NCBI GenBank assembly: GCA_016782225.1 | Contig: JADDOW010000112.1 | Coordinates: forward strand, 21,922-85,921 | DNA: 64,000 bases | Direction: 5' to 3' | Source: Nitrososphaeraceae archaeon | GTDB taxonomy: Archaea; Thermoproteota; Nitrososphaeria; Nitrososphaerales; Nitrososphaeraceae | In this document: positions 1 to 8,548 of the stretch, one piece after another | Numbering within the stretch: the first letter of the stretch is position 1 | How the letters are laid out: each line of letters opens with the position of its first letter | Notes under the pieces: generated by a model | Database searches by the model: none | Told to the model about the DNA's origin: nothing | The model's input: only the letters and a program-made list of their open reading frames with translations | Program-made: the position numbers and the translations under genes

Positions 1-67
1 TTATATAACTATTATAATGATTATATAACTATTATAATGATTATATAACTATTATAATGATTATATA
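1..67. repeat. 20-bp tandem repeat at window edge
   Basis: Three exact head-to-tail copies of the 20-mer TTATATAACTATTATAATGA, followed by a 7-base partial copy (TTATATA). The array begins at base 1, so it probably continues to the left outside the window and its true copy number is unknown. The unit is almost pure A/T and contains TATA-like strings. The following 165 bases up to the end of bioF are AT-rich and show no gene. There is no unique spacer between copies, so it is not a CRISPR array. Confidence 0.9.
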
Positions 68-232
68 GCAATTTTTTTCGATAATCTAACCTAATACTAA
101 TATGATATTCAAAAGGTAAAAATATGTATTGTAATAATGGATTTTTACTAAACAATTAAACTATTTTGTAAAACATTTTCTAAACTCGAGTATTGAAATA
201 AAATATTAAGTTAAATATACTGTTTTAAAATA

Positions 233-1438
233 CTATTTTAATATCATATTTAGTGTATCCAATAGATTATGGATTTGATGTTTATTATGTTCTGCTGAAA
301 GAGAAATCCTTAGTCTAGCTTTATTTTTATCAACTGTTGGGTACCTAATAGCTTGAACATGAAAACCTTTTTTTAAAAGCTCCATTGATATGCCCATTGC
401 TTTTTTCTCGGAGCCTATGATAATTGGAATTATGGGGCTAAATCTGATTTTTTTTACATTCGGTATTTTGTAGTCTTCTATTATTTTATGAAAAAAATCG
501 ATATTGTCATACAGTTTTTTTTGACGCGTCCCCGTTTTTACAATCGCTAAAGCTTTGTTGGCTAATTCGCATAAAAAATCAGGAAGTGCTGAAGTGAAAA
601 TAAATGGACGCGATTTGTTTATAAGGTATTTACAAATTAACGTGGAACTGCTAACATATCCCCCATAACATCCCAATCCTTTGCTTAAGCTGCTAATATG
701 AACATCCACTTCTTTAGATATGTTAAAAAAATGGGGGGTTCCCGAATAGTTTTTCAATATGTTATCTCCAACTATGAAATCACCATGTGCATCATCCACC
801 ATTAAAATACAATCATTTTCTTTTGATATTTTTGATAATTCTTTTAAATTGGAAAAGTCACCATCCATGCTAAAAATCCCTTCTGTAATTATTATTTTTT
901 TCTTTATGCTATTTCTTTTTACTAAGTCCTCTAAAATTGAGAAATCATTGTGTGGGAAGACATTTACTTGGCTGTTTGAAAGCTTACACCCATCAATAAT
1001 ACTGGCATGATTTAATCTATCACTAAAAATTGCTGTTTCTTTGTCACCTAACGCACTAAGAACCCCTAAATTTGCCATATATCCATTCGGAAAGACTAGA
1101 GTTGATTGGGTATCCCTATGACTAGATAAACTTTTCTCCAGTTTTTCTATTTTGGTTGAACTACCTGAAATTAGCCTTGAACTGCATTGTGATATTTGCA
1201 ATCTGATTTGTTGATTTAATTGTCTTAGTAATGATTTATTTTTTGATAATCCAAGATAATCATTAGATGAGAAATTAAGAATGCGATACTCATTATATTT
1301 CAGCGTTGATTCTTTTTCAACATCGAATATGTTTATTTGCCTATACAGATCTTCGTTTTCTAATCTAACAAGTTCCTTTTCAATATGACTAGTTTTTCCC
1401 TTTAGCCTATCACTGTTACTGTTCTGATCTAAGACCAA
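233..1438 (-). CDS. bioF: 8-amino-7-oxononanoate synthase (BioF)
   Basis: PLP-dependent alpha-oxoamine synthase that condenses pimeloyl-thioester with L-alanine to 8-amino-7-oxononanoate, an early step in biotin ring building in the cytoplasm. The 401-residue length is normal for the family. Visible marks are NFSSNDYLGLS near residue 55, the substrate-side SSRLISGSS, VDDAHGDF around residue 215, and the PLP lysine in HISSLSKGLGCYGG near residue 255. The ORF-track start is a TTG that overlaps the end of bioB by 23 nt, so the two are translationally linked on one minus-strand transcript. No other start before residue 100 was evident. The family call is secure; KBL (glycine C-acetyltransferase) is the main look-alike, but the bioB overlap argues for BioF. 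Confidence 0.93.
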   Translation of the reverse strand: MVLDQNSNSDRLKGKTSHIEKELVRLENEDLYRQINIFDVEKESTLKYNEYRILNFSSNDYLGLSKNKSLLRQLNQQIRLQISQCSSRLISGSSTKIEKLEKSLSSHRDTQSTLVFPNGYMANLGVLSALGDKETAIFSDRLNHASIIDGCKLSNSQVNVFPHNDFSILEDLVKRNSIKKKIIITEGIFSMDGDFSNLKELSKISKENDCILMVDDAHGDFIVGDNILKNYSGTPHFFNISKEVDVHISSLSKGLGCYGGYVSSSTLICKYLINKSRPFIFTSALPDFLCELANKALAIVKTGTRQKKLYDNIDFFHKIIEDYKIPNVKKIRFSPIIPIIIGSEKKAMGISMELLKKGFHVQAIRYPTVDKNKARLRISLSAEHNKHQIHNLLDTLNMILK

Positions 1439-2441
1439 TCTCTTTTATCATCGCAATATCTTTACTGGAGTTATTACCACCTGTTGTCAGATATCCTCCT
1501 GTTATTATTCCATTCGCACCGGCTTTTAGGGCAAGTTTTTCCTTATCTTTTAAATGAACTTCTCGACCCCCTGCTATTTTTAAAATTGTCTTTGGCATAA
1601 TAAATCTCCAAACTGCAATTGTCTTTATTGCCTCTATTGGGTCCAAAGGATTTAGATCTGCAAGAGGTGTTCCATTTCTTGCAATCAAAATATTAATAGG
1701 GACTTCATCTGGTTGTAATGAATTAAGAGAAAATCCTAGTTCCAGTCTTTGCTTGCGACTTTCTCCCATACCAATTATTCCACCAGAACATAATTCTAAT
1801 CCTTCTTCCTTAACAATTCGAGCAGTATTCACCCTATCGACAAAATCATGGGTTTTACATATTTGCGAAAAAAAACTCTCGGAAGATTCTAAGTTGTGAT
1901 TATATCTCTTTACACCCAAAGATTTTAACCTCCTAGCCCTTTCATTTGTCATAAACCCTAGTGATACATTAACATCTATCTGGACATTCTTTTTGATTTC
2001 TTGTATGATTTGACATATTTGTTCAAAGTCCTTTTCGGGAGGAGATCTATATGCACATACAAGACAAAAACTTGAGGCACCATCTTGTTTTGCTCTTAGG
2101 GCATGCTCTAAAATGACCTTCTTTGATAAAAGAGGATACTTGGTGATACCTGTATTGTTATTATATAAAGAGGATTGAGCACAAAATGAACAATCTTCGG
2201 GGCAATTTCCCGATTTAGCATTAATAAGGGATTCTATATCGACTCTGTCTCCATTAAATTTCCTGGTGATAGTATTTGCACAATTGAATAGAGTAAATAT
2301 CTCTTTTGTAGCGAGTAAATTCTCAGCATCTTGAAAACTAATCTGTCCGCCTTCTAAAACTATCTCCATTAGATTTTCAATAAACATAACTTCTGATTCA
2401 CCTTTGCTCTCATTAACATTATTATCATTTATTTGAGACAT
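1416..2441 (-). CDS. bioB: Biotin synthase (BioB)
   Basis: Radical-SAM enzyme that inserts sulfur into dethiobiotin to make biotin. The radical-SAM cluster motif is seen as GNCPEDCSFCAQSS (CxxxCxxC), followed by NVSLGFM, YNHNLESS and the GGREVHL segment typical of BioB. The ORF track opens at 2504, but residues 1-21 of that ORF are an unlikely hydrophobic leader. The internal ATG at 2441 (MSQINDNN) lies about 27 nt after a good TATA box, which fits a leaderless transcript, so that start is preferred and gives 341 aa, the usual size. It is the first gene of a bioB-bioF pair. No bioD is seen in the window. Confidence 0.95.
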   Translation of the reverse strand: MSQINDNNVNESKGESEVMFIENLMEIVLEGGQISFQDAENLLATKEIFTLFNCANTITRKFNGDRVDIESLINAKSGNCPEDCSFCAQSSLYNNNTGITKYPLLSKKVILEHALRAKQDGASSFCLVCAYRSPPEKDFEQICQIIQEIKKNVQIDVNVSLGFMTNERARRLKSLGVKRYNHNLESSESFFSQICKTHDFVDRVNTARIVKEEGLELCSGGIIGMGESRKQRLELGFSLNSLQPDEVPINILIARNGTPLADLNPLDPIEAIKTIAVWRFIMPKTILKIAGGREVHLKDKEKLALKAGANGIITGGYLTTGGNNSSKDIAMIKEIGLRSEQ

Positions 2442-2463
2442 ACTATGTACTCTAAATATTATG

Positions 2464-2474
2464 TTTATAAAAGG
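2464..2474 (-). promoter_or_regulatory. TATA box of bioB-bioF
   Basis: On the minus strand the sequence reads CCTTTTATAAAC, a good archaeal TATA box centred about 27 nt upstream of the ATG at 2441. This places transcription start at or next to that ATG and decides against the longer ORF-track start, which would lie upstream of the promoter. Confidence 0.6.
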
Positions 2475-2504
2475 TAATATAATAATTAACTTTGATCTAT
2501 ACAT

Positions 2505-3160
2505 ATCAATAATGTTTTTGCCTTATAACCAAATTTGGCTATGAGGTCATTACACCCTTTTACATATAATACGTTTTTTGATTTTAACCTTTTGTAATCA
2601 ATAATATTTAACTATATATTGTAAATAAAAGGGAAAATATGCCATGACAACAAATGGTTAAAAGTGATACAAAACAAAACTAATCTAATAAACTTGTTTT
2701 ATCTCAATTAATCTGCAAATTTGGATTAGGTGCGATTTACAATAATATCTATATATTAAAAACATATCCATTAATTGAAGTATAAAATAAATATTCCTAA
2801 TAACGAGTCTTATTACAATTCACCTGTTGGTTTGGAGACTAAGACGCATATTTGTTGTTGTGATACAACACATTGTTTTAGGGTTTTTCATTTTATTAAA
2901 TTTAATTGAATTTAGTTGGTATGATAAAACCATATTGCAAAAAGTAACTAGAAAAAACTATATCCGCTATTTTTATGGATTTAAATAAATGTATAAAAAA
3001 CGACCGTTTAATAGACCGTCTTTAAAGTAACACTGTTTATTTACCTTTAACTTAGACTTTTTTGAAATATGCTGTCTAAAAAGGATGATGACCTATTTTG
3101 AACTGTTTGTTAACTTTACTTGATATTATATAAGATAAAACACCCAAGTTAAAGATCATT
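2505..3160. other. Intergenic region with dyad and short direct repeat
   Basis: About 0.65 kb of AT-rich DNA between divergent bioB and the recombinase gene. No ORF was recognised. It holds a perfect 6-bp inverted repeat TGTTGT-gat-ACAACA at 2856-2870, and a short direct repeat GACCGT at about 3002 and 3017 (GACCGTTTAAT and GACCGTCTTTA). These could be recombinase-binding or regulatory sites for the adjacent gene, but this is inference from position only. Confidence 0.4.
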
Positions 3161-3787
3161 ATGAAATATTCATTTGCATATCTGCGGGTAAGTACAGAAG
3201 AGCAGACGGTGTTAAATCAAAGGTTAGCCATGCAAAAGTGGGCTGATGATCATGATTTTCAAATATTAGAATATTTTGAGGATTCTGCAATCAGCGGTAA
3301 GATTCCTGCTGTTAAAAGAAGCGGGTTTATTGATATGCTTGATATTGTAAAAAATGAATCAGTAGATGCAATACTAATTTATGAATTATCAAGAGTTGGA
3401 AGAACCTTTTGGGATACACTTGATGCTATAAAGGCTATAGAAACTTATGCTCCTTTAATATCCTGCTCTCCTCGAGAATCTTTTTTACAGATGACTGAAC
3501 CAAGCGTAAGAAAGCTCATGATAGGTATTCTGACATGGGTTGCAGAACGAGAGCGAGAAATGCTAGTTCAGAGAACAAAAGATGGTATATCCAGAGCCAA
3601 ATCTGTTGGAAAGATAATTGGTAGGCCAAAGAAGAAACTTGATAAAGATAATTTAATTAGACTACTTGCCCAAAATGAATCGCGAGTTAGAATTGCCCGT
3701 GATTTAGGGATTTCAAAGGCGACTCTCTATAAAGAACTACGACTTTTATATGCTACTCCAAACAGTAATTACAAAATAAATAGTTGA
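3161..3787 (+). CDS. Serine recombinase, resolvase/invertase type
   Basis: Small serine site-specific recombinase of 208 aa. The N-terminal catalytic domain carries the nucleophile serine in YLRVSTEEQ (residue 11), the YELSRVGRT segment with conserved arginines near residue 70, and the E-helix region EREREMLVQRTKDGI around residues 125-140. The basic GRPKKK linker leads into a C-terminal helix-turn-helix (RIARDLGISKATLYKEL), the resolvase/invertase layout rather than the N-terminal HTH of IS607-type enzymes. The gene lies between bioB-bioF and bioA and is convergent with bioA, with only 56 nt between them. No TnpB or transposase partner is present. Its target site is unknown; it may be a domesticated or inversion enzyme or a remnant of an integrated element. 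Confidence 0.9.
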   Translation: MKYSFAYLRVSTEEQTVLNQRLAMQKWADDHDFQILEYFEDSAISGKIPAVKRSGFIDMLDIVKNESVDAILIYELSRVGRTFWDTLDAIKAIETYAPLISCSPRESFLQMTEPSVRKLMIGILTWVAEREREMLVQRTKDGISRAKSVGKIIGRPKKKLDKDNLIRLLAQNESRVRIARDLGISKATLYKELRLLYATPNSNYKINS

Positions 3788-3843
3788 TAAAAATGGCATC
3801 AGAATATCTCAAAATACCTGATTCCTCTTTTAGAGTTGGTGTC

Positions 3844-5208
3844 TTATATTTTTGATTCAATCATTTCAATTATCTTAAATTGAACATCAATAATTTTGTC
3901 GAAATCTTTTTTGTTAATTGCTAGTGGTGGAATAAACATCAATATATTACCAAGAGGTCTTAAAAAAACACCTCTTTTCAATGATTCTCTCATTACAAAA
4001 TAGTTTAATCTTTGGCCGTCTTTTAGAATCTCTATTGGCTTTCCATTTTTTTTTAACTCTATTCCAGTTAAAAGTCCCTTGTGACGTACATCTGCTATAA
4101 TGTTAGAAGATTCTAATTCCTTTAATCTATTTGAAATATGTTTGCTATTCTCTCTTATTTGCTGTATTAAGTTTTGACTCTGATATTTTCCAATATTTGC
4201 TATTGCAGTAGCGCATCCAATGGGATTCCCGGTAAATGTGTGACCATGATATAATTGCTTATTTTCACTATATTCTCCAAGAAATGATTCGTAAATCTTA
4301 TTAGTTGTAAGGGTAACAGCTAGAGGGAAATATCCTGCAGTAAGTGCTTTTCCAAAACAAACTAAATCTGGAACAGAATTCTGTGAAATATATTCTACCA
4401 TATTCCCTAGCCTTCCAAAACCAGTTGCAATTTCATCAAGTATGAGCAATACTTCATACTTTTGACACAGATCGGCAATTCTTTTTTGATAACCTTGAGG
4501 ATATATTATTACGCCACCAGCAATTTGAGCTCCGCTTTCCATAACAAGGGCGCAACATTTTTTACTATATCTTTTAAATATGTATTCTGTTTTTTCGATG
4601 CATTTGTCCAAAGAATCTATAGAATATTTTTTTCCATTATATTTACTCTTTTTTTTGGATCTGTTATTGTATAAAGGACTTGGCATACGAAATACCGGTG
4701 TTAATAAAGGTTTGTATGCCCCAAAATATTTTTTTATGTATCCGACAGACATTGCAGCAGCTGTATCTCCATGATATCCGTTTTCAATGGATATGAATTG
4801 ATTTTTTTCCGGTTTACCTATATTGGCATAATATTGTAACGCCATCTTTAATGCCACTTCTATTGCGGTAGAACCATTATCTGTATAGAAAACCCTATCC
4901 ATCCCTTTTGCTAACTTCAAAAGTTTTTCTGCTAGATTTACTGAGGGTTCGTTAGTTAATCCAAATAGGGTTGAATGCTGTAGCGTTTTTATTTGGTCAA
5001 TCATGGCGTCTGAAACTTCGTTTTGTCCGTGACCCCAAACGTTACACCACATACTTGCAATACCATCTAAGTATCTGTTCCCATCTGAATCGATAATGTG
5101 AAATCCTTCTCCTTTTGATATAACTTTATTGCTTTGTTGTACCCAATCTTTCATTTGGGTGTATGGATGCCATACAAATTGTTTGTCCTTTTTATCTGGA
5201 GATTTCAT
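3844..5208 (-). CDS. bioA: Adenosylmethionine-8-amino-7-oxononanoate aminotransferase (BioA)
   Basis: Class-III PLP aminotransferase converting 8-amino-7-oxononanoate to 7,8-diaminononanoate with S-adenosylmethionine as amino donor. The 454-aa protein opens with the BioA signature WHPYTQM (residues 13-19). It shows the PLP phosphate site NGSTAIEVALKMA, the Asp in LILDEIATGFGR, and the PLP lysine in CFGKALTAGYFPLA near residue 290. The start is an ATG, and the gene stands alone on the minus strand, separated from bioB-bioF by the recombinase gene. The split is unusual for a biotin cluster, and bioD is not seen. The function call is firm. Confidence 0.95.
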   Translation of the reverse strand: MKSPDKKDKQFVWHPYTQMKDWVQQSNKVISKGEGFHIIDSDGNRYLDGIASMWCNVWGHGQNEVSDAMIDQIKTLQHSTLFGLTNEPSVNLAEKLLKLAKGMDRVFYTDNGSTAIEVALKMALQYYANIGKPEKNQFISIENGYHGDTAAAMSVGYIKKYFGAYKPLLTPVFRMPSPLYNNRSKKKSKYNGKKYSIDSLDKCIEKTEYIFKRYSKKCCALVMESGAQIAGGVIIYPQGYQKRIADLCQKYEVLLILDEIATGFGRLGNMVEYISQNSVPDLVCFGKALTAGYFPLAVTLTTNKIYESFLGEYSENKQLYHGHTFTGNPIGCATAIANIGKYQSQNLIQQIRENSKHISNRLKELESSNIIADVRHKGLLTGIELKKNGKPIEILKDGQRLNYFVMRESLKRGVFLRPLGNILMFIPPLAINKKDFDKIIDVQFKIIEMIESKI

Positions 5209-6707
5209 AGTCAGTTTCCATTACTTGATTTGAATCCTTTTACAAATATTTAACTTATTCGATTTGGATTAATGCTTGCAGATAAATTGCATGTTTCTTA
5301 TTTCGAGTTGTGAAATATAGCTAGATAATTAAGAATAATATATTTTCTGTAAAAGTATACATATGTTATTAATACTAGTAAGAGATACTATTAATATAAA
5401 TTAGTAAACAATATTTTAATAATGATAAATTAATTGATATCATTATTAAATATAGTATTGATACTATAATAAGTAAATATGAAACCTTTTTGTAAAAACT
5501 TATATGCCAGAGATCTTTTTTAAGAATATCCAATATCCAGAATAAGATTAGAATACTGTAACTTGAATGCAAAATTAATTGCCACATTATTTCCTATATT
5601 TTCAAAAAAAACCCAATATTAAGCACATACTATTTTTTTATTCATTGCTGAGTTATTCTTGAAACTGTCATGGTACTAATATTGTTGTTATGAAAATCGG
5701 TATTTCAAGATTATGCTGTAAACGATGCTTTTTATTACATATTATTTATTAAATGAGGGATTTGACTACCATCTGTTAACTAGCTAAATACATTTCATAT
5801 TAAAAGATTGTTAATATAATAAAAAGTAAAGTTATATCGCTTTTCAAACATAACTTTTTGATGATGATATGGTTTGTATGTGATAATAACTTACGTAAAA
5901 GTGACTGTTAAATGAATAAAAAAATATTTTGAGTCTAAATTATTATTAACTACGAATAATATAATTTTATTCAGAATGCAAAATTATACTTGTTAAAAAC
6001 CATAATGAATATACCATTCATACATGAATAATGTATTTGATATAAATATTAAAAGCCAGAAGTCTAATTCTACTATTTCGCTATCATGTTTTTAAAAAAA
6101 GGCAAATATAAAATATTTGATGTTAAAGTATTTAATTATGATAATATATAACAAACTTTTGTGGGGAATAGCGAAATAAATTAATGTCAAGCAATTACCA
6201 AACTAGATTAAATATCGAATCTATAATTGTATATCAACATTAATAGTTTGTCGAATAACATCACATAGTCTATACTTTGCATTCCTTTTAATGAATTTGG
6301 TTTTTGATATGCTTTTCTCAAGTTTATTTTTCTTGATTGGATAGAGTAATATATTATTTAAAGATGTATCTTATTTCATTAATAGTTAGAAAAATTGATT
6401 AGTAACCGCTGAGACCAAGAATAAAATAAGATAAAATGGATGATTTAATGTTCTCTATACGGTTTGTTTAGAATCTTGTATTTACATAATATAATTATTT
6501 TGCGGGGTACCAATTATACTTCATATATTTAGGCAAACAGTATATTCCTAAAATCGGGGTTCTCCTTATTATTAATGCATATTCTAAATAAAATTACATA
6601 TTATATGTACTGATTTACATGGATATGCAATTTTGATTCATTCTGATGATGGTAAACTTAATTTTCAATCTTAATTTATAAATATTGTGTATTATAATTA
6701 ACCAAAA
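5209..6707. other. 1.5-kb AT-rich region without a recognised gene
   Basis: This is the longest gene-free stretch in the window. It is extremely AT-rich, with stop codons in all frames. The only ORF-track entry (5375-5587, minus, 70 aa) is a low-complexity hydrophobic translation (I, L, S, Y) and is not convincing as a gene. No tRNA, repeat array or GC-rich RNA-like island was found by eye. It may be decayed DNA or a long regulatory or attachment region beside the recombinase and biotin locus. Confidence 0.5.
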
Positions 6708-7280
6708 GTGGACATTAAAGAGTTATTATACAATGAAATTGATAATGTGGGAAAAAATCATATCCGGATCCTTCTATCGAATAATGTCTATAATTCCAAA
6801 ACTATAATTGATTCCCTTTTTAACAAATGCTCTGTTTTATTGAATAAAGATAATCTTTTTGAAGATGAGTTTGCGTTATTTGCCGAAGCATTGTTGCATT
6901 TTGTATTGACTATGTCAATGATTCCTGCAGAGAGAAAAATAAATGTAGGTGGTATTGATATTGACATTTTAGTTCCAAATTCAAAAAATCTTAAGGATAA
7001 TAACGATAAAGCAATAATAATACATTTCCATAAATATAAAAAAGAAAATATGGAAGAAACGATAAACAATTTATCCAAAATACAAAAAAAATTAAACAAT
7101 ATATGGGTCGTTTCCTCAAATAATATTAATATCAATTTAAGTGTTAATACTTTTATTGTTTCTCCACTTTTGCATGCTGATAAATATAATAACGGATTCA
7201 CTTATCCTTTTTCTGATATTTTGATTAAAATAGATGAATTTTTAAAGAACATCAATTATAGCGGACTTAAAATAATTTAG
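6708..7280 (+). CDS. Unknown protein, possible degenerate nuclease-like core
   Basis: A 190-aa protein of no recognised family, starting at GTG. The N-terminal third is helical. The middle segment ERKINVGGIDIDILVPN followed by KAIIIHFHKYKK resembles in layout the strand-Asp-strand core of PD-(D/E)XK nuclease-like folds, but the second acidic residue is replaced by His, so activity is doubtful. No signal peptide or membrane segment is visible. It sits 63 nt upstream of another unknown gene on the same strand and may be co-transcribed with it. The coding call is supported by length and ordinary amino-acid composition; the fold suggestion is only inference. Confidence 0.6.
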   Translation: MDIKELLYNEIDNVGKNHIRILLSNNVYNSKTIIDSLFNKCSVLLNKDNLFEDEFALFAEALLHFVLTMSMIPAERKINVGGIDIDILVPNSKNLKDNNDKAIIIHFHKYKKENMEETINNLSKIQKKLNNIWVVSSNNININLSVNTFIVSPLLHADKYNNGFTYPFSDILIKIDEFLKNINYSGLKII

Positions 7281-7343
7281 AGAAATATTGTTATGATATT
7301 TTATTATTTGTTTTATAAACATATAAATCAATAATCAATAACT

Positions 7344-7736
7344 GTGATAGAAAAGAAAAAGAAGGGGAAGGGGGAAGGGGTTGAAAAGAACAAGAATTAC
7401 AACATACATAATAAGAGATATTCTTTAGAATTTAATGGATCAAAGTCTCAATATGAGGAGATAAAACATTATTTTGATAATTTATCAGCTGATTTGATTA
7501 TCTTTGGATTGAGGTTTTCATATAACAGAAATAGGGCAACAATAGGGGGATATTTAAATCCGGGACGAAAGAGTATCGTTAAAAAGGAAACATATTTGAT
7601 GACAAAAAAGCAGGCAAAGATAAGAATTAAAAATTGGAAGATAATGATAAAGCGTTACCGCGAAAAAGGATATAGTTATCCAACTATTTCTAGAATCAAA
7701 AAACAAATAATTATTATTTCAAATAAGAAAAATTGA
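7344..7736 (+). CDS. Unknown small, highly basic protein
   Basis: A 130-aa lysine-rich protein of unknown family. The start is a GTG; the N-terminus is a poly-lysine/glycine tract (EKKKKGKGEG), which may be disordered and nucleic-acid binding. The centre (YSLEFNGSKSQYEEIKHYFDNL) could form a small alpha/beta domain, and the C-terminus is helical and basic (KKQAKIRIKNWKIMIKRYREKGYS). It follows the preceding unknown gene on the same strand. A role in DNA or RNA binding is plausible from charge alone, without motif support. Confidence 0.55.
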   Translation: MIEKKKKGKGEGVEKNKNYNIHNKRYSLEFNGSKSQYEEIKHYFDNLSADLIIFGLRFSYNRNRATIGGYLNPGRKSIVKKETYLMTKKQAKIRIKNWKIMIKRYREKGYSYPTISRIKKQIIIISNKKN

Positions 7737-7756
7737 AAATGGTATTAGTTAGGATT

Positions 7757-8419
7757 TCAATAAAGTGAGTTGCTTTCATTTACTTTCGAATCTATGGTAG
7801 TATTTGGTAAATCTGGGAATTTATCTTTCATATTCTGTTCTACTATTGCACTAGCTTCTTCAATTATTTTCATCGCATCTTCACTTATAGCATTTGTATT
7901 GCCTGTCATTTCTGTTGTTTGAGGAATTTGGCCAGATTCATTCATAATTCCATTTAGTATGTCTGTTATTTTTCCAAATGATTGACCAGCTTCAGGCATC
8001 ATGGAAGTTAATCCTCCTTGAATGTTTTTTATAACCGACATTGCAGGACTTAATGTTACAATAACGTCGCCCAATTCCGTAATTGTGTTTAATCTTAATT
8101 GTATTTGTTCTAAAGCTAATTTTGCAGATGTAATCATTTTATTCATTTTTCGGATTTGTGATAATTCATTCGACAGAATTTTAGCATATTGGCTATCATG
8201 ACTCTGCATTGCACTTATTACTCTTTTAAAAATAACCTGATCTTTTTCTTCCATTTTCATGGACATATTTTCTAATTTTGCAATTTGTGAGTGTAGTCTT
8301 TTTTGAGCTTCTTCTATCCTGGGTTTAAGTGGAGATGGCGGTTTAATATTTTCTAATAGTTTCATACCTACATTGTTGATTTCGTTTTGTGGCTTAATCC
8401 ATTTATTACTAAAAGACAT
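7757..8419 (-). CDS. ESCRT-III-like cell division protein, CdvB family
   Basis: A 220-aa Snf7-type protein. ESCRT-III proteins of this type polymerise on the membrane at mid-cell and, with the ATPase CdvC, drive division in TACK archaea. Residues about 20-170 form the long charged helical hairpin (PLKPRIEEAQKRLHSQIAKLENMSMKMEEKDQVIFKRVISAM) and the following helices ending in INNIQGGL-like and GKITDILNGIMNESG segments. A proline-containing stretch near the C-terminus (KFPDLPN) could be a MIM2-like tail for binding a CdvC MIT domain, but that is tentative. cdvA and cdvC are not next to it, so this may be one of several CdvB paralogues rather than the main cdvABC copy. Confidence 0.8.
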   Translation of the reverse strand: MSFSNKWIKPQNEINNVGMKLLENIKPPSPLKPRIEEAQKRLHSQIAKLENMSMKMEEKDQVIFKRVISAMQSHDSQYAKILSNELSQIRKMNKMITSAKLALEQIQLRLNTITELGDVIVTLSPAMSVIKNIQGGLTSMMPEAGQSFGKITDILNGIMNESGQIPQTTEMTGNTNAISEDAMKIIEEASAIVEQNMKDKFPDLPNTTIDSKVNESNSLY

Positions 8420-8548
8420 ATTTTTGTATACCCTTATTTACATAACATATTTCATTTATAAAATTCCATTTTTTTTTCCCATTGTTACTGTGGTTAACAT
8501 GAGAATGGTGACAGATTTTTTAATTATTATTTTTCTGTTTCAATATAA

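Noticed and set aside
1-67. Possible CRISPR array
   Set aside because: Repeats are directly adjacent without unique spacers, and no cas gene is present in the window.
2442-2504. N-terminal 21-residue hydrophobic extension of BioB as a signal peptide
   Set aside because: BioB is cytoplasmic and the TATA box lies inside this segment, so it is upstream of the transcription start.
5375-5587. 70-aa minus-strand ORF in the gene desert
   Set aside because: Low-complexity hydrophobic translation typical of AT-rich non-coding DNA; no domain, no context.
6788-7201. 137-aa minus-strand ORF
   Set aside because: Antisense shadow of the 190-aa gene; composition typical of a reverse-frame translation.
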